Positions 25,232 to 33,133 of a stretch of DNA of 64,000 nucleotides are shown here, one piece after another. A model generated the notes under the pieces. It saw only the letters and a list, made by a program, of their open reading frames with translations. It searched no databases and was not told the origin of the DNA. How positions within the stretch are numbered: the first letter of the stretch is position 1; each line of letters begins with the position of its first letter. Made by a program: the position numbers and the translations under genes. The stretch comes from Vibrio ishigakensis (GTDB lineage: Bacteria; Pseudomonadota; Gammaproteobacteria; Enterobacterales; Vibrionaceae), in NCBI RefSeq assembly GCF_024347675.1, contig NZ_AP024881.1:806001-870000 (forward strand), in the 5' to 3' direction.

Positions 25232-25758
25232 AATGTAACTCCATGTACGACAGTAATGCGTTCTATCCTTAGCGACACTGTTTAAGTGCCCGCACGCCAT
25301 GCTGATTGATGTATCAATAAATATGCGCACCAAGATACATTAGAGTTGTTTAACCTATCTGTAACAAAATGTTCACAAAAGTGTTATGTGAGTCTCATAT
25401 AGATTTGAATGATGTTTTTATGGTTAATTATATGATTTATATGGCTAAATTAGATAAATTAAAACAAGTGTTTATTTTGTAGACCTGTAAACTAATGTGG
25501 TGAAGCACTAGTTTCAAATGTTGCTCATATGTATTCATTGTGTGAATATTTATTATCGAAAGCCCCTGTTTTTATTCGGGATAATAGGTAATTTAGAGTG
25601 ATCCTCCTACCAGTTGTCTATTTTGTATGACAATTGGACGTGATTTATTTCTTCATAGTAAGATGGTGCACCATATAACCATATTATTTTTGTGGTTAAC
25701 TAAGAAGAAAAAGAAAAAAGTTCATCGAAGTGAACACAAGTGTGCCTAGGAGGCTCCC
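25232..25758. promoter_or_regulatory. Divergent control region between fadL-like and formate dehydrogenase genes
   Basis: This 527 bp AT-rich stretch holds no supported gene. Close to the formate dehydrogenase start are a perfect 12 bp palindrome ATGGTGCACCAT (25663-25674) and an inverted repeat TAACCA-N11-TGGTTA (25676-25698). AGGAGG precedes the ATG at 25759. I could not identify a clear FadR, FNR or CRP site. Confidence 0.5.
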
Positions 25759-28700
25759 ATGGTCCAGATTGTGATAGACGGTAAGTATCGAGTAGTGGAA
25801 GAAGGACTGACACTGCTTGAGGCCGCTCAGGTGTGTGGTGTAGAGATCCCCTCTCTTTGCGGCGCAAATAAAACCGACGAGAAAGTTCCCTGTGATCTCT
25901 GCGTTGTAGAGGTTGAAAGTGGCGGTATTCAACGCTCGTGCGAATTAGATGTGTATCAGGGGCTGAGTGTGGTAACTCATTCTGAATATCTTAGCGCACA
26001 TCGAAAGAAAGCCCTCGACCGCATCATGACTGACCACTATGCGGACTGCGAGGCTCCCTGCAAAACGGCGTGTCCAGCTGGTGTCGACATTCAGTCTTAT
26101 CTCTATCACATCTCTCAAAATGATCATCAAAAAGCCATCGAGGTGATCAAACGCACCTTACCTATGCCTCTCTCTATTGGTCGTGTGTGTCCTGCATTCT
26201 GCGAGACAGAATGCCGCCGAGGTTTGGTGGATGACTCGATCGCTATTCGCCAGCTAAAGCGCCATGCAGCGGATGCGGACCTCGAGGCTCAAGAAGCCTA
26301 TATGCCACAGAAAAAAGCCGATAAAAATAAGCACATTGCCATTGTGGGAAGTGGACCGGGTGGATTGACTGCAGGTTATTATCTATCCAATGAGGGCTAT
26401 GAGGTCACTGTATTCGAGTCTATGCCACACGCTGGTGGTTGGCTTCGTTACGGCATCCCTGAATATCGACTGCCTAAGAGCATTCTCGATAAAGAGATAG
26501 AGCTGATGTGCCGTAATGGTATGCAGATCGAGTGTGGCAAAAAGCTGGGGGAGGATATTACTCTTTCTTCGCTCAGTGAGAAGTATGACGCTGTCTGTCT
26601 CGCCGTTGGCGCATCAAAGGCAGTAGAGATGAACTATGCAGGTAGCGACCTAGATGGCTGCTACCTAGGGGTGGATTATCTTAAGGATTATGTCACTGAC
26701 AAAAACTATCTGACCGGTAAAAAGGTCGCAGTCATAGGTGGCGGTAACACGGCGATTGATTGCGCCCGAACTGCAGTACGTGACGGTGCCGATACTACGC
26801 TTATCTATCGACGTACCCGTGCCGAGATGCCCGCGGAAGACTACGAGATTGAAGAGGCAGAGCACGAGGGAGTTAAGTTTCACTTTTTGACTAACCCTGC
26901 GGAGAATATTGCAGGCAGTGATGGCCGCGTCGAGGCGATTCGTCTTGAGAAGATGGAGCTAGGACCTGCGGATGCCTCTGGTCGACGCAGCCCGAAGGCA
27001 ACCGGTGAGTTCTTTACCGAAGCCTTTGATACAGTGATAGCTGCGGTATCACAAAAACCGGATCTTAGCTTTATGCAAGATGAGCCAGTGGAAATCCCGC
27101 TGACTCGCTGGAATACCGCCGATGTAAACCCTGACACCATGCATACTGGTAGTGGCAATATCTTTAGTATTGGCGATTTTAGGCGTGGTCCTGCGACTGC
27201 AGTTGAGGCGGTCGCCGATGGGCGTGTGGTGGCTGAAGCCATAGACAGATTCTTCGATGGGGATATGGAAAACATTCCAGTCACTCCGTTCAATGCGCGC
27301 AAGGGTAAGGCTCTAAAGCAGGTAGACTCGGCTCAGTTTGAAAACATTCAGAAAGTTGCGCGCAAGCTCATGCCTGAGCTGAGCAGTGCTCAGCGTGAGC
27401 AGAGTTTTGCTGAGGTAGAGCTTGGTTTCGACAATGCTGAAGCTATGGCTGAAGCGGCGAGGTGTCTAGAGTGTGGCTGTCAGGCGAATACTAACTGCGA
27501 CCTACGCGATTATTCTACTGAATATGGTGCAAGCCAGACCAATATAGAGATTAAATCTGATTGTGATTGGCAAGCTATCCGCAACAGTGACACTAGACAA
27601 AAATTCAGTGTAGATAACAGCTCAGAGTTTATCGTGTTTGATGCCAACCGCTGTATCAGCTGTGGTCAGTGCGTGCAGGCGTGTCGTGAACAGTCGGTTC
27701 ATGGCGTGCTGAGCTTTATGAGCAATAAAGATGGCAGACCTGGCTCTAGACCTGAGTGTCGTCCTAGTTTTGGTCCGAATCAAACCTTAATGGGGGATTC
27801 AGCTTGTGTGCAGTGCGGTGCTTGTATTCAGGTCTGCCCCACTGGCGCTATGATGGATGGTCGCGACCGTGCCCAAGGTCGCATCGAAAACCTTAAGGTG
27901 GTGGATACCATCTGCACCTACTGCGGAGTGGGCTGTAAGGTCTCTATGCATGTGGATGAAGATGCTAACCAGATCCGCTACGTGAAGGGAGGCGATTCAC
28001 CGGTCAACGAGGGTATGCTGTGTGTTAAAGGTCGCTTTGGCTTTGATTTCATTGGCAGTGACGAGCGCCTTACGACGCCCCTGATCCGCAAAGACGGTTG
28101 GCTTCAGCCGGCTTCTTGGGAAGAGGCGATAGAGCTGGTGGCAAGCAAGTTCACTTCTATCAAACAAAGCTTTGGTGGTAACGCGCTTGCGGGCTTCTCT
28201 TCGGCTAAAACTACTAACGAAGATAACTATGCCTTCCAGAAGTTTGTTCGCCGAGAGCTAGGTACTAACAATGTCGATCACTGCGCTCGTCTTTGTCACG
28301 CTTCAACTGTAACTGGACTTGAAGCGTCGCTAGGTAGCGGTGCTATGACCAATGACATACCGAGTATAAAGCACTCTGATGTCATCTTTGTTATTGGCTC
28401 TGACACCACAGCGGCACACCCGATCATCGCATCACACATTAAGCAAGCGGTTCGCCATCATGGAGCTAGGCTGATTGTTGCTGACCCTAAGCGTATCGAA
28501 CTGGCTGATCATGCAGAGCTTTATATGGCGCAGCGACCTGGAACTGATGTAATGCTGATAAACGGTGTAATGCAGCAGATCATCAAGAACGGTTGGTATG
28601 ACAGGGAGTATATCGAAGAGCGTGTAGACGGCTTCGATACCTTGCTACAAGAGGTGATGTCTCCAAGCTATGCCCTAGATAAGGTTGAGCTAGTTACAGG

Positions 28701-29946
28701 TATCAAGGCAGAAGATATTTTCGCTATGGCGCGCACCATAGGCACCGCAAAACGCACCGCCGTTTATTATGCGATGGGCATTACCCAGCACACTACGGGT
28801 CACGACAATGTACGCTCTATCGCGAACCTGCAAATGCTGTGCGGTAACATCGGCATTGAGGGGGGCGGTATTAACCCACTGCGTGGTCAGTCGAATGTGC
28901 AAGGCGCGTGTGATATGGGAGCCCTACCGAACAATTTCCCTGGCTATCAAAAGGTCTACAACCCTCTAGTGCATCAGAAGTTTGCCATCGAATGGGATGC
29001 GCCAAATCTACCAACAGAAACGGGCTTAACCCTTACTGAGATTATCGATGCCGCCTGCAAGCGTGAAGTACGTGGCTTGTACGTGATGGGGGAGAACCCA
29101 GTATTGAGCGACCCTGATCAGGCGCACGTGCTAGAAGGGCTAGAGGCGCTAGATTTCTTGGTAGTTCAAGATATCTTCCTCACCGAGACGGCTCAATATG
29201 CCGATGTGGTATTACCCTCATGTTCATTTGCTGAAAAGGCAGGACACTTTACCAATACCGAGCGCCGCGTGCAGAGACTCAACCCTGTGGTTAATCCACC
29301 AGGGGAAGCACGCGAGGATTGGATGATCATCCAAGACATCGCTAAGGCAATGGGTAGCGATTGGGGTTATCGACATGTTAGCGAAATCACCAATGAGATC
29401 ACTCGCGTGACACCTCAGTATGCAGGTCTGAGATGGGAAGCGATCCCTGCGCATGGGATGCAGTGGCCAAGCAACAAGAATAACCCGCAGGGCACACGTA
29501 TCATGCACAAGACCCAGTTCACCCGTGGTCGCGGTCAGATGGAAGCGATCCCCTTTAGGTATGCAGCTGAACTCCCGGACGAAGAATATCCGCTAATCCT
29601 AACCACAGGCCGTATCCTAGAGCAGTTCCACACCGGAACCATGACTCGCAAGACCAAAGGCCTAGATAAACTGGCGGGTCCTCGAGCCATGATAAGCGTG
29701 GCAGATGCAGAAGAGCTAGGTATTGGTAATGGTGATATGCTGACGGTTTCAACCCGCAGGGGTAGTATCGATATCGCCGCCTTTGTGACTAAGCGAATTC
29801 AAACTGGTGTGGTGTTTATTCCATTCCACTTTGTGGAATCACCAGTAAACAGACTGACGAATACTGCGAAAGATCCCCATGCCAAGATACCTGAGTTTAA
29901 GGTGGCTGCGGTTAGGGTAGAGCGGAAAGTTGCTGAACAAGTTTAA
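25759..29946 (+). CDS. Multidomain formate dehydrogenase alpha subunit with GltD-like module
   Basis: This 1395-residue protein combines, in order: an N-terminal [2Fe-2S] ferredoxin-like domain (about 1-80; CGANKTDEKVPCDLC); a GltD/DPYD-type Fe-S domain with CKTACPAGVDIQ and CPAFCETECRRG (about 95-160); an FAD/NAD(P) oxidoreductase module with GSGPGG (from residue 195) and GGGNTAIDCA; two [4Fe-4S] motifs CISCGQCVQAC and CVQCGACIQVC; then a molybdopterin oxidoreductase with CTYCGVGC (719-726) and a Mo-bis-MGD binding C-terminus. The active-site ligand is Cys846 (RLCHAS) in place of selenocysteine. It probably couples formate oxidation directly to NAD(P)+ in the cytoplasm, or works in reverse. 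No separate beta/gamma subunit or FdhD lies nearby. The start has a perfect AGGAGG. Confidence 0.88.
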   Translation: MVQIVIDGKYRVVEEGLTLLEAAQVCGVEIPSLCGANKTDEKVPCDLCVVEVESGGIQRSCELDVYQGLSVVTHSEYLSAHRKKALDRIMTDHYADCEAPCKTACPAGVDIQSYLYHISQNDHQKAIEVIKRTLPMPLSIGRVCPAFCETECRRGLVDDSIAIRQLKRHAADADLEAQEAYMPQKKADKNKHIAIVGSGPGGLTAGYYLSNEGYEVTVFESMPHAGGWLRYGIPEYRLPKSILDKEIELMCRNGMQIECGKKLGEDITLSSLSEKYDAVCLAVGASKAVEMNYAGSDLDGCYLGVDYLKDYVTDKNYLTGKKVAVIGGGNTAIDCARTAVRDGADTTLIYRRTRAEMPAEDYEIEEAEHEGVKFHFLTNPAENIAGSDGRVEAIRLEKMELGPADASGRRSPKATGEFFTEAFDTVIAAVSQKPDLSFMQDEPVEIPLTRWNTADVNPDTMHTGSGNIFSIGDFRRGPATAVEAVADGRVVAEAIDRFFDGDMENIPVTPFNARKGKALKQVDSAQFENIQKVARKLMPELSSAQREQSFAEVELGFDNAEAMAEAARCLECGCQANTNCDLRDYSTEYGASQTNIEIKSDCDWQAIRNSDTRQKFSVDNSSEFIVFDANRCISCGQCVQACREQSVHGVLSFMSNKDGRPGSRPECRPSFGPNQTLMGDSACVQCGACIQVCPTGAMMDGRDRAQGRIENLKVVDTICTYCGVGCKVSMHVDEDANQIRYVKGGDSPVNEGMLCVKGRFGFDFIGSDERLTTPLIRKDGWLQPASWEEAIELVASKFTSIKQSFGGNALAGFSSAKTTNEDNYAFQKFVRRELGTNNVDHCARLCHASTVTGLEASLGSGAMTNDIPSIKHSDVIFVIGSDTTAAHPIIASHIKQAVRHHGARLIVADPKRIELADHAELYMAQRPGTDVMLINGVMQQIIKNGWYDREYIEERVDGFDTLLQEVMSPSYALDKVELVTGIKAEDIFAMARTIGTAKRTAVYYAMGITQHTTGHDNVRSIANLQMLCGNIGIEGGGINPLRGQSNVQGACDMGALPNNFPGYQKVYNPLVHQKFAIEWDAPNLPTETGLTLTEIIDAACKREVRGLYVMGENPVLSDPDQAHVLEGLEALDFLVVQDIFLTETAQYADVVLPSCSFAEKAGHFTNTERRVQRLNPVVNPPGEAREDWMIIQDIAKAMGSDWGYRHVSEITNEITRVTPQYAGLRWEAIPAHGMQWPSNKNNPQGTRIMHKTQFTRGRGQMEAIPFRYAAELPDEEYPLILTTGRILEQFHTGTMTRKTKGLDKLAGPRAMISVADAEELGIGNGDMLTVSTRRGSIDIAAFVTKRIQTGVVFIPFHFVESPVNRLTNTAKDPHAKIPEFKVAAVRVERKVAEQV

Positions 29947-29954
29947 ATGTGTAG

Positions 29955-29984
29955 AGCCAGAGTCGAAGGACTCTGGTTTTTTTA
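29955..29984 (+). terminator. Intrinsic terminator
   Basis: CCAGAGTC - GAAG - GACTCTGG followed by seven T, just after the formate dehydrogenase stop. Confidence 0.93.
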
Positions 29985-29987
29985 GTT

Positions 29988-30512
29988 CTAGATGAGTTTC
30001 ATATCGGTAATGCAGGTAAGATCGGTCTTACCGGTTGCCAGTGTTTTTCTGGCTTCTTTTCCCTTGTAATGAATTACGACAGTTAGGTTTTTCTTATCTT
30101 TCGGTAACCAGAGATCCACAAAACCATTTGGGTTAGTGGTCATCATCTTCTGCATTAGTTGTTTATGATTAGACTCGTCATAGACGGTCACGCCTACCTT
30201 TACTCCCTTTAACTCTCGAGTACAGCCTGTAGCGACGTGGAAATCGCAAGGATGGGAGTGATTGATATAGGGGGCGATAGAAATAGGGTGTTTATCTGTA
30301 ATTGGGATATTGGCGTGGCTACCATCGGCAAAATTAGCAGTGATATAGGTTGGGAAGATCTGCACGCTAGCTTGGTTTGAACCATACCACTGGTTGGCTT
30401 GCACAAGTGCCTGCTCAGGCGTAAGTTTTTCAAACTCACTGCCTTGGCTAGCAAGGGCACTGAAACTAGCCAAAAGCATAACCCCAGCGACTAATTTGTT
30501 TATTGCCTTCAT
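29988..30512 (-). CDS. cueP: Periplasmic copper-binding protein CueP
   Basis: This 174-residue protein has a signal peptide (MKAINKLVAGVMLLASFSALA) and the CueP landmarks HPCDFHVATGC (two of the conserved Cys), NPNGFVDLWLPKDKK, and a third Cys near the end (DLTCITDMKL). In Salmonella CueP binds copper in the periplasm and delivers it to SodC. A CueR-type promoter lies directly upstream. No CopA, CueO or CueR gene is in this window, so the regulator must be encoded elsewhere. Confidence 0.88.
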   Translation of the reverse strand: MKAINKLVAGVMLLASFSALASQGSEFEKLTPEQALVQANQWYGSNQASVQIFPTYITANFADGSHANIPITDKHPISIAPYINHSHPCDFHVATGCTRELKGVKVGVTVYDESNHKQLMQKMMTTNPNGFVDLWLPKDKKNLTVVIHYKGKEARKTLATGKTDLTCITDMKLI

Positions 30513-30545
30513 CTTTATTCCTCAATTTCGTATCTGATATTGAGG

Positions 30546-30577
30546 AGCTTAAGACCTATGACCTGCACCTAGGTCAA
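30546..30577 (-). promoter_or_regulatory. CueR-type promoter/operator of cueP
   Basis: On the minus strand: -35 TTGACC (30572-30577), 20 bp spacer, -10 TAAGCT (30546-30551). The spacer holds ACCTA-N11-TAGGT (30554-30574), the same 21 bp ACCT-N13-AGGT frame as the E. coli copA CueR site. The over-long spacer is typical of MerR-family control. Confidence 0.75.
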
Positions 30578-30590
30578 CAATAAATGCCGG

Positions 30591-30926
30591 CTATTTTGCG
30601 ATGGGCTGAACTGGGGTGGGTTCTTCTTGGGTTTTGTCGTCTTCGACTTTTTTAACAATCCAGTGGACTGTTTTTGTTAGATAAAGTTTATTGGTTTCTC
30701 GCTGACACCAGCTTTTCGAGAGTTTACGGCGATTGAACTCACTACCGATAGCGGCTTTGGTTTGGTTGGTGGCACGATTGTAATAGAGGGTGTCACACAG
30801 TTGCAGGTTAGTCATGTACTGTGGATAGACGTTAACCGAAGAGGTATTAACGTTTAATGCCTTTGATTGGTTATGTGTACAGCCGGCTAAAGCCAGAAAA
30901 GACAAAAGAATAGCGCTCTTTTTCAT
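30591..30926 (-). CDS. Small lipoprotein, unknown function
   Basis: This 111-residue protein starts MKKSAILLSFLALAGC, a signal with lipobox LALAGC. The mature part contains QLCDTLYYNRATNQTKAAIGSEFNRRKLSKSWC, a pair of Cys that could form a disulfide, resembling short lipoproteins of gammaproteobacteria with a C-x(n)-R-L-x-C layout. It ends in a Pro/Glu-rich tail. I chose the ATG at 30926 over one at 30953 because it begins the signal sequence directly. No domain is named with confidence. Confidence 0.65.
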   Translation of the reverse strand: MKKSAILLSFLALAGCTHNQSKALNVNTSSVNVYPQYMTNLQLCDTLYYNRATNQTKAAIGSEFNRRKLSKSWCQRETNKLYLTKTVHWIVKKVEDDKTQEEPTPVQPIAK

Positions 30927-31041
30927 TATTAATATCGACAAGGTCGGGAGCAAAAGTGAGCCTATTATAAGCGCTAGAAATGGGTTTGTATGTCAATTTT
31001 GCAACAGGGAGTAACACCGAGCAAAAACTCGGTGTCATCGA

Positions 31042-31830
31042 TTAAATACCAGAGAAGGTGTGGCTATAAGACAGGATAATCTTTTGATCTGAACCATAGT
31101 CGTTATCCATGACCAAACCAAATAAACTAATAGAATCTTTTGGTGTGAAGTTGTAGCCAAGACCGGCACCCAACCAATAGCCAAAATAGTCATCAGAGCC
31201 CATAGATACACCGGCAAAGGTGAGGGTAGTGAACTCTTTGTTGATAGGTTTTAATGCGAAGTAGCCAACGTATCCACCGGTACTGTCGCTAGGATGGAGT
31301 ACATATGGGTTGGACGGGTCGAATTCAGGGTCTCCAGCATCTAGCGGGCGCTCACCATCGGTATAGTTAAAACCAGCCATAGGGAAGATCTGCCAGCCTG
31401 CCGGCTCGAAACCAAACTCAGATAGAGGTACAAAGGTGCCTACGCTGTAGTTGTTGTAGTTGGAGCCGTCGTCGTACTCGCTCTTTCCGAAGTTGAAGTT
31501 GACGATACCAAAATCAAATAGCCAAGAACCACCCAAGCTCCACTCTTGTGTCTCGGGATGATAGCGAGCGTTAATCTTCTGTGCTTCACTTAGACCAATG
31601 GAGCCAGAAATGGCATATCCAAAGTCTTCCGTTTCAAAGTTATAATCGCCACCGATCCCCAACTTGGTCATAACACGTGTGGGGTCGTTCGCATCCTTGT
31701 TCTCGTTATCATAGATATCCCTTTTCTCTGCAGTTTGTTTTTTGTTGTCAGCCATCTCTTCGGCCAACACATGCATAGAGGTTGGGCTCAGAAGTAGTGC
31801 AACAAGGCTTTTAGAAACTAATTTTTGCAT
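31042..31830 (-). CDS. Putative outer-membrane beta-barrel protein
   Basis: This 262-residue protein has a signal peptide (MQKLVSKSLVALLLSPTSMHVLA) followed by an acidic linker (EEMADNKKQTAEKRDIYDNENKDAND) and a barrel-like pattern of alternating strands: DFGYAISGSIGLSE, EWSLGGSWLFDFGIVNFNFGK, LGAGLGYNFTP, QKIILSYSHTF. The barrel is about 10-12 strands by eye. It shares WQIFPMAG with LQIFPRVG of the protein at 20385-21128. Function unknown. A block of overlapping inverted repeats lies upstream of it. Confidence 0.65.
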   Translation of the reverse strand: MQKLVSKSLVALLLSPTSMHVLAEEMADNKKQTAEKRDIYDNENKDANDPTRVMTKLGIGGDYNFETEDFGYAISGSIGLSEAQKINARYHPETQEWSLGGSWLFDFGIVNFNFGKSEYDDGSNYNNYSVGTFVPLSEFGFEPAGWQIFPMAGFNYTDGERPLDAGDPEFDPSNPYVLHPSDSTGGYVGYFALKPINKEFTTLTFAGVSMGSDDYFGYWLGAGLGYNFTPKDSISLFGLVMDNDYGSDQKIILSYSHTFSGI

Positions 31831-31937
31831 TGAGGGATGGACTCCGAATAAAGCACTAAAGGGGAATAGGCATGGGTTTCAGTGAGTAGACTGAGACCGC
31901 AGGGGAGTCTAATGATTGGCGAGATAGAGGTCTATTG

Positions 31938-31990
31938 ACCAATGCTTATATCAGATACAAGCATTGGTTATATCCTAGCTTGTATCTGAT
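31938..31990. repeat. Overlapping, mutually exclusive inverted repeats
   Basis: ATCAGATACAAGC (31950-31962) is the exact complement of GCTTGTATCTGAT (31978-31990). ACCAATGC (31938-31945) is the exact complement of GCATTGGT (31961-31968). The two hairpins share sequence and cannot form together. No T-run follows. They lie between a lipoprotein gene and the downstream barrel gene and could be an mRNA switch or a paired operator. Confidence 0.55.
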
Positions 31991-32029
31991 GTTTGCGTTT
32001 ATACAATTCGCAGACTTTAAGTACTAAAA

Positions 32030-32548
32030 CTACTGGCACTTAGTGAGCAATATAGAATATGGCTCACCGCTGTCTTTGAATTCTAAGCTCCACAGATATT
32101 TACCTGCTTCTTTAATTTCAACTTTTGTGTCCGTGCCGTATCCGCCATAGGTTAGTTTGTTTAATTGGCCAACGGTTAGACTCTTGCCCTCAGCGGTAAA
32201 CTGCGGCTTCCACTGATCAGCAGCATATTGCATTTTATAGTCACCGGCAGCCTCTTCGATGACGATCTGGTAGATGTTATTTCCTTTGTATGCCAATTTC
32301 CGCTCTGCGACATGCTTCCAATTTGCTCTAGGGAAACTACCGACCACATAGATTTCTTTAGACAGTGGACCAGCCTCTGCTGAGTTAGGAAGGCTGCAAT
32401 CGGACATCAATTCCATGTTTGCAGTAGTAAAGGCTGGAGCAGTCATTGCTTCTTCTTGAGTTACGGTCTCATTTGGTGCTGATGAACAAGCGGATAAAAC
32501 AGATACAGCTGCAAGGGTGCAAGCCGTATTTAGAATGATTTTTTTCAC
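32030..32548 (-). CDS. Lipoprotein with a pullulanase/glycogen-binding-like beta-sandwich
   Basis: This 172-residue protein has a lipoprotein signal (MKKIILNTACTLAAVSVLSAC, Cys21 followed by Ser-Ser). The mature part has EIYVVGSFPRANWKHVAERKLAYKGNNIYQIVIEEAAGDYKMQYAADQWKPQ, a pattern like the small immunoglobulin-like or starch-binding-type domains (x-x-V-x-G-x-F-x-x-W) attached to pullulanases. That similarity suggests carbohydrate contact at the outer membrane, but I cannot name the family. Starts at ATG 32548 with AAGGAAATAACG nearby upstream. Confidence 0.6.
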   Translation of the reverse strand: MKKIILNTACTLAAVSVLSACSSAPNETVTQEEAMTAPAFTTANMELMSDCSLPNSAEAGPLSKEIYVVGSFPRANWKHVAERKLAYKGNNIYQIVIEEAAGDYKMQYAADQWKPQFTAEGKSLTVGQLNKLTYGGYGTDTKVEIKEAGKYLWSLEFKDSGEPYSILLTKCQ

Positions 32549-32648
32549 GTTATTTCCTTATTTTATTATTCGATTCAGAACTAATTAAAATTAGAACTGC
32601 ATCTATCATGAGCTTAAAGTGTCGGGAATTTAAATATCTGAACTGTAA

Positions 32649-32769
32649 TATGTGAAAAAGATAACTAAATGTGCAAAAGAGAAACTGAAAGGCCTGACTC
32701 CGATAGAATATCGAAACCAGGCCTTGAAAGTCGCTTAAGAGAAATGTCTAACTTTAAGGGGGCACTTCA
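32649..32769 (+). mobile_element. IS3-family insertion sequence remnant (3' end)
   Basis: A short frame on the plus strand ends KGLTPIEYRNQALKVA followed by TAA at 32727-32729, the C-terminus typical of IS3-family OrfB transposases. It is followed at 32745-32769 by a 25 bp terminus starting TGTCTAACTTTA and ending GGCACTTCA, which closely resembles IS3-group right ends. The frame is closed upstream by a TAA at 32646-32648, and no 5' portion or left end was found, so this is a decayed fragment. It lies next to the tRNA-Ser terminator. Confidence 0.75.
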
Positions 32770-32794
32770 ATATACAGGCAAGGTACCCTAAAAC

Positions 32795-32826
32795 GAAAAA
32801 ACCCTAGCATTTCTGCTAGGGTTTCT
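32795..32826 (-). terminator. Terminator of tRNA-Ser
   Basis: On the minus strand AAACCCTAGCA - GAAA - TGCTAGGGTTT continues into TTTT, immediately after the tRNA 3' end. Confidence 0.9.
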
Positions 32827-32830
32827 AATG

Positions 32831-32921
32831 TGGCGGAGAGATAGGGATTTGAACCCTAGAACCGCTATTAACGGTTGCCGGTTTTCAAGACCGGTGCTTT
32901 CGACCACTCAGCCATCTCTCC
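32831..32921 (-). tRNA. tRNA-Ser (anticodon UGA)
   Basis: A 91 nt class II tRNA with encoded CCA: 5' GGAGAGAT acceptor, D-arm GGCTGAGTGGTC, anticodon loop CTTGAAA (TGA), long variable arm with the stem AACCG/CGGTT, and T-loop GGTTCAAATCC. Lies 133 bp downstream of tRNA-Pro on the same strand; each gene has its own terminator. Confidence 0.95.
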
Positions 32922-33017
32922 GTGTGGGCGCTATAATATAAAGCCCTACCAAACTTGTAAACCCCTAATTTGTTTAAGTGATTACTTTGTAGTCGAACGA
33001 ACGGAAATAGCCTTAAA

Positions 33018-33046
33018 AAAACAAAAGGAGCCAATGGCTCCTTTAT
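33018..33046 (-). terminator. Terminator of tRNA-Pro
   Basis: On the minus strand AAAGGAGCC - ATT - GGCTCCTTT followed by TGTTTTTTT. Confidence 0.88.
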
Positions 33047-33054
33047 AAATTCTA

Positions 33055-33131
33055 TGGTCGGACTGACAGGATTTGAACCTGCGACCCCCCGCCCCCCAGG
33101 CGGATGCGCTACCAAGCTGCGCTACAGTCCG
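33055..33131 (-). tRNA. tRNA-Pro (anticodon GGG)
   Basis: A 77 nt tRNA with encoded CCA: acceptor CGGACTG, D-loop AGCGCAGCTTGGTAGCGC, anticodon loop CTGGGGG (GGG), T-loop GGTTCAAATCC. Its 5' end is only 2 bp downstream of the yejM stop codon on the same strand, so transcription may continue from yejM into the tRNA. Confidence 0.95.
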
Positions 33132-33133
33132 TA

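Noticed and set aside
25370..25400. CRP site before the FadL gene
   Set aside because: TCACA and TGTGA half-sites occur in the wrong order.
26880..27302. 140-codon frame on the minus strand within the formate dehydrogenase gene
   Set aside because: Shadow of a confident coding region; no ribosome site or recognisable motif.
28294..28302. Selenocysteine in the formate dehydrogenase
   Set aside because: The active-site codon is TGT (Cys846), not an in-frame TGA.
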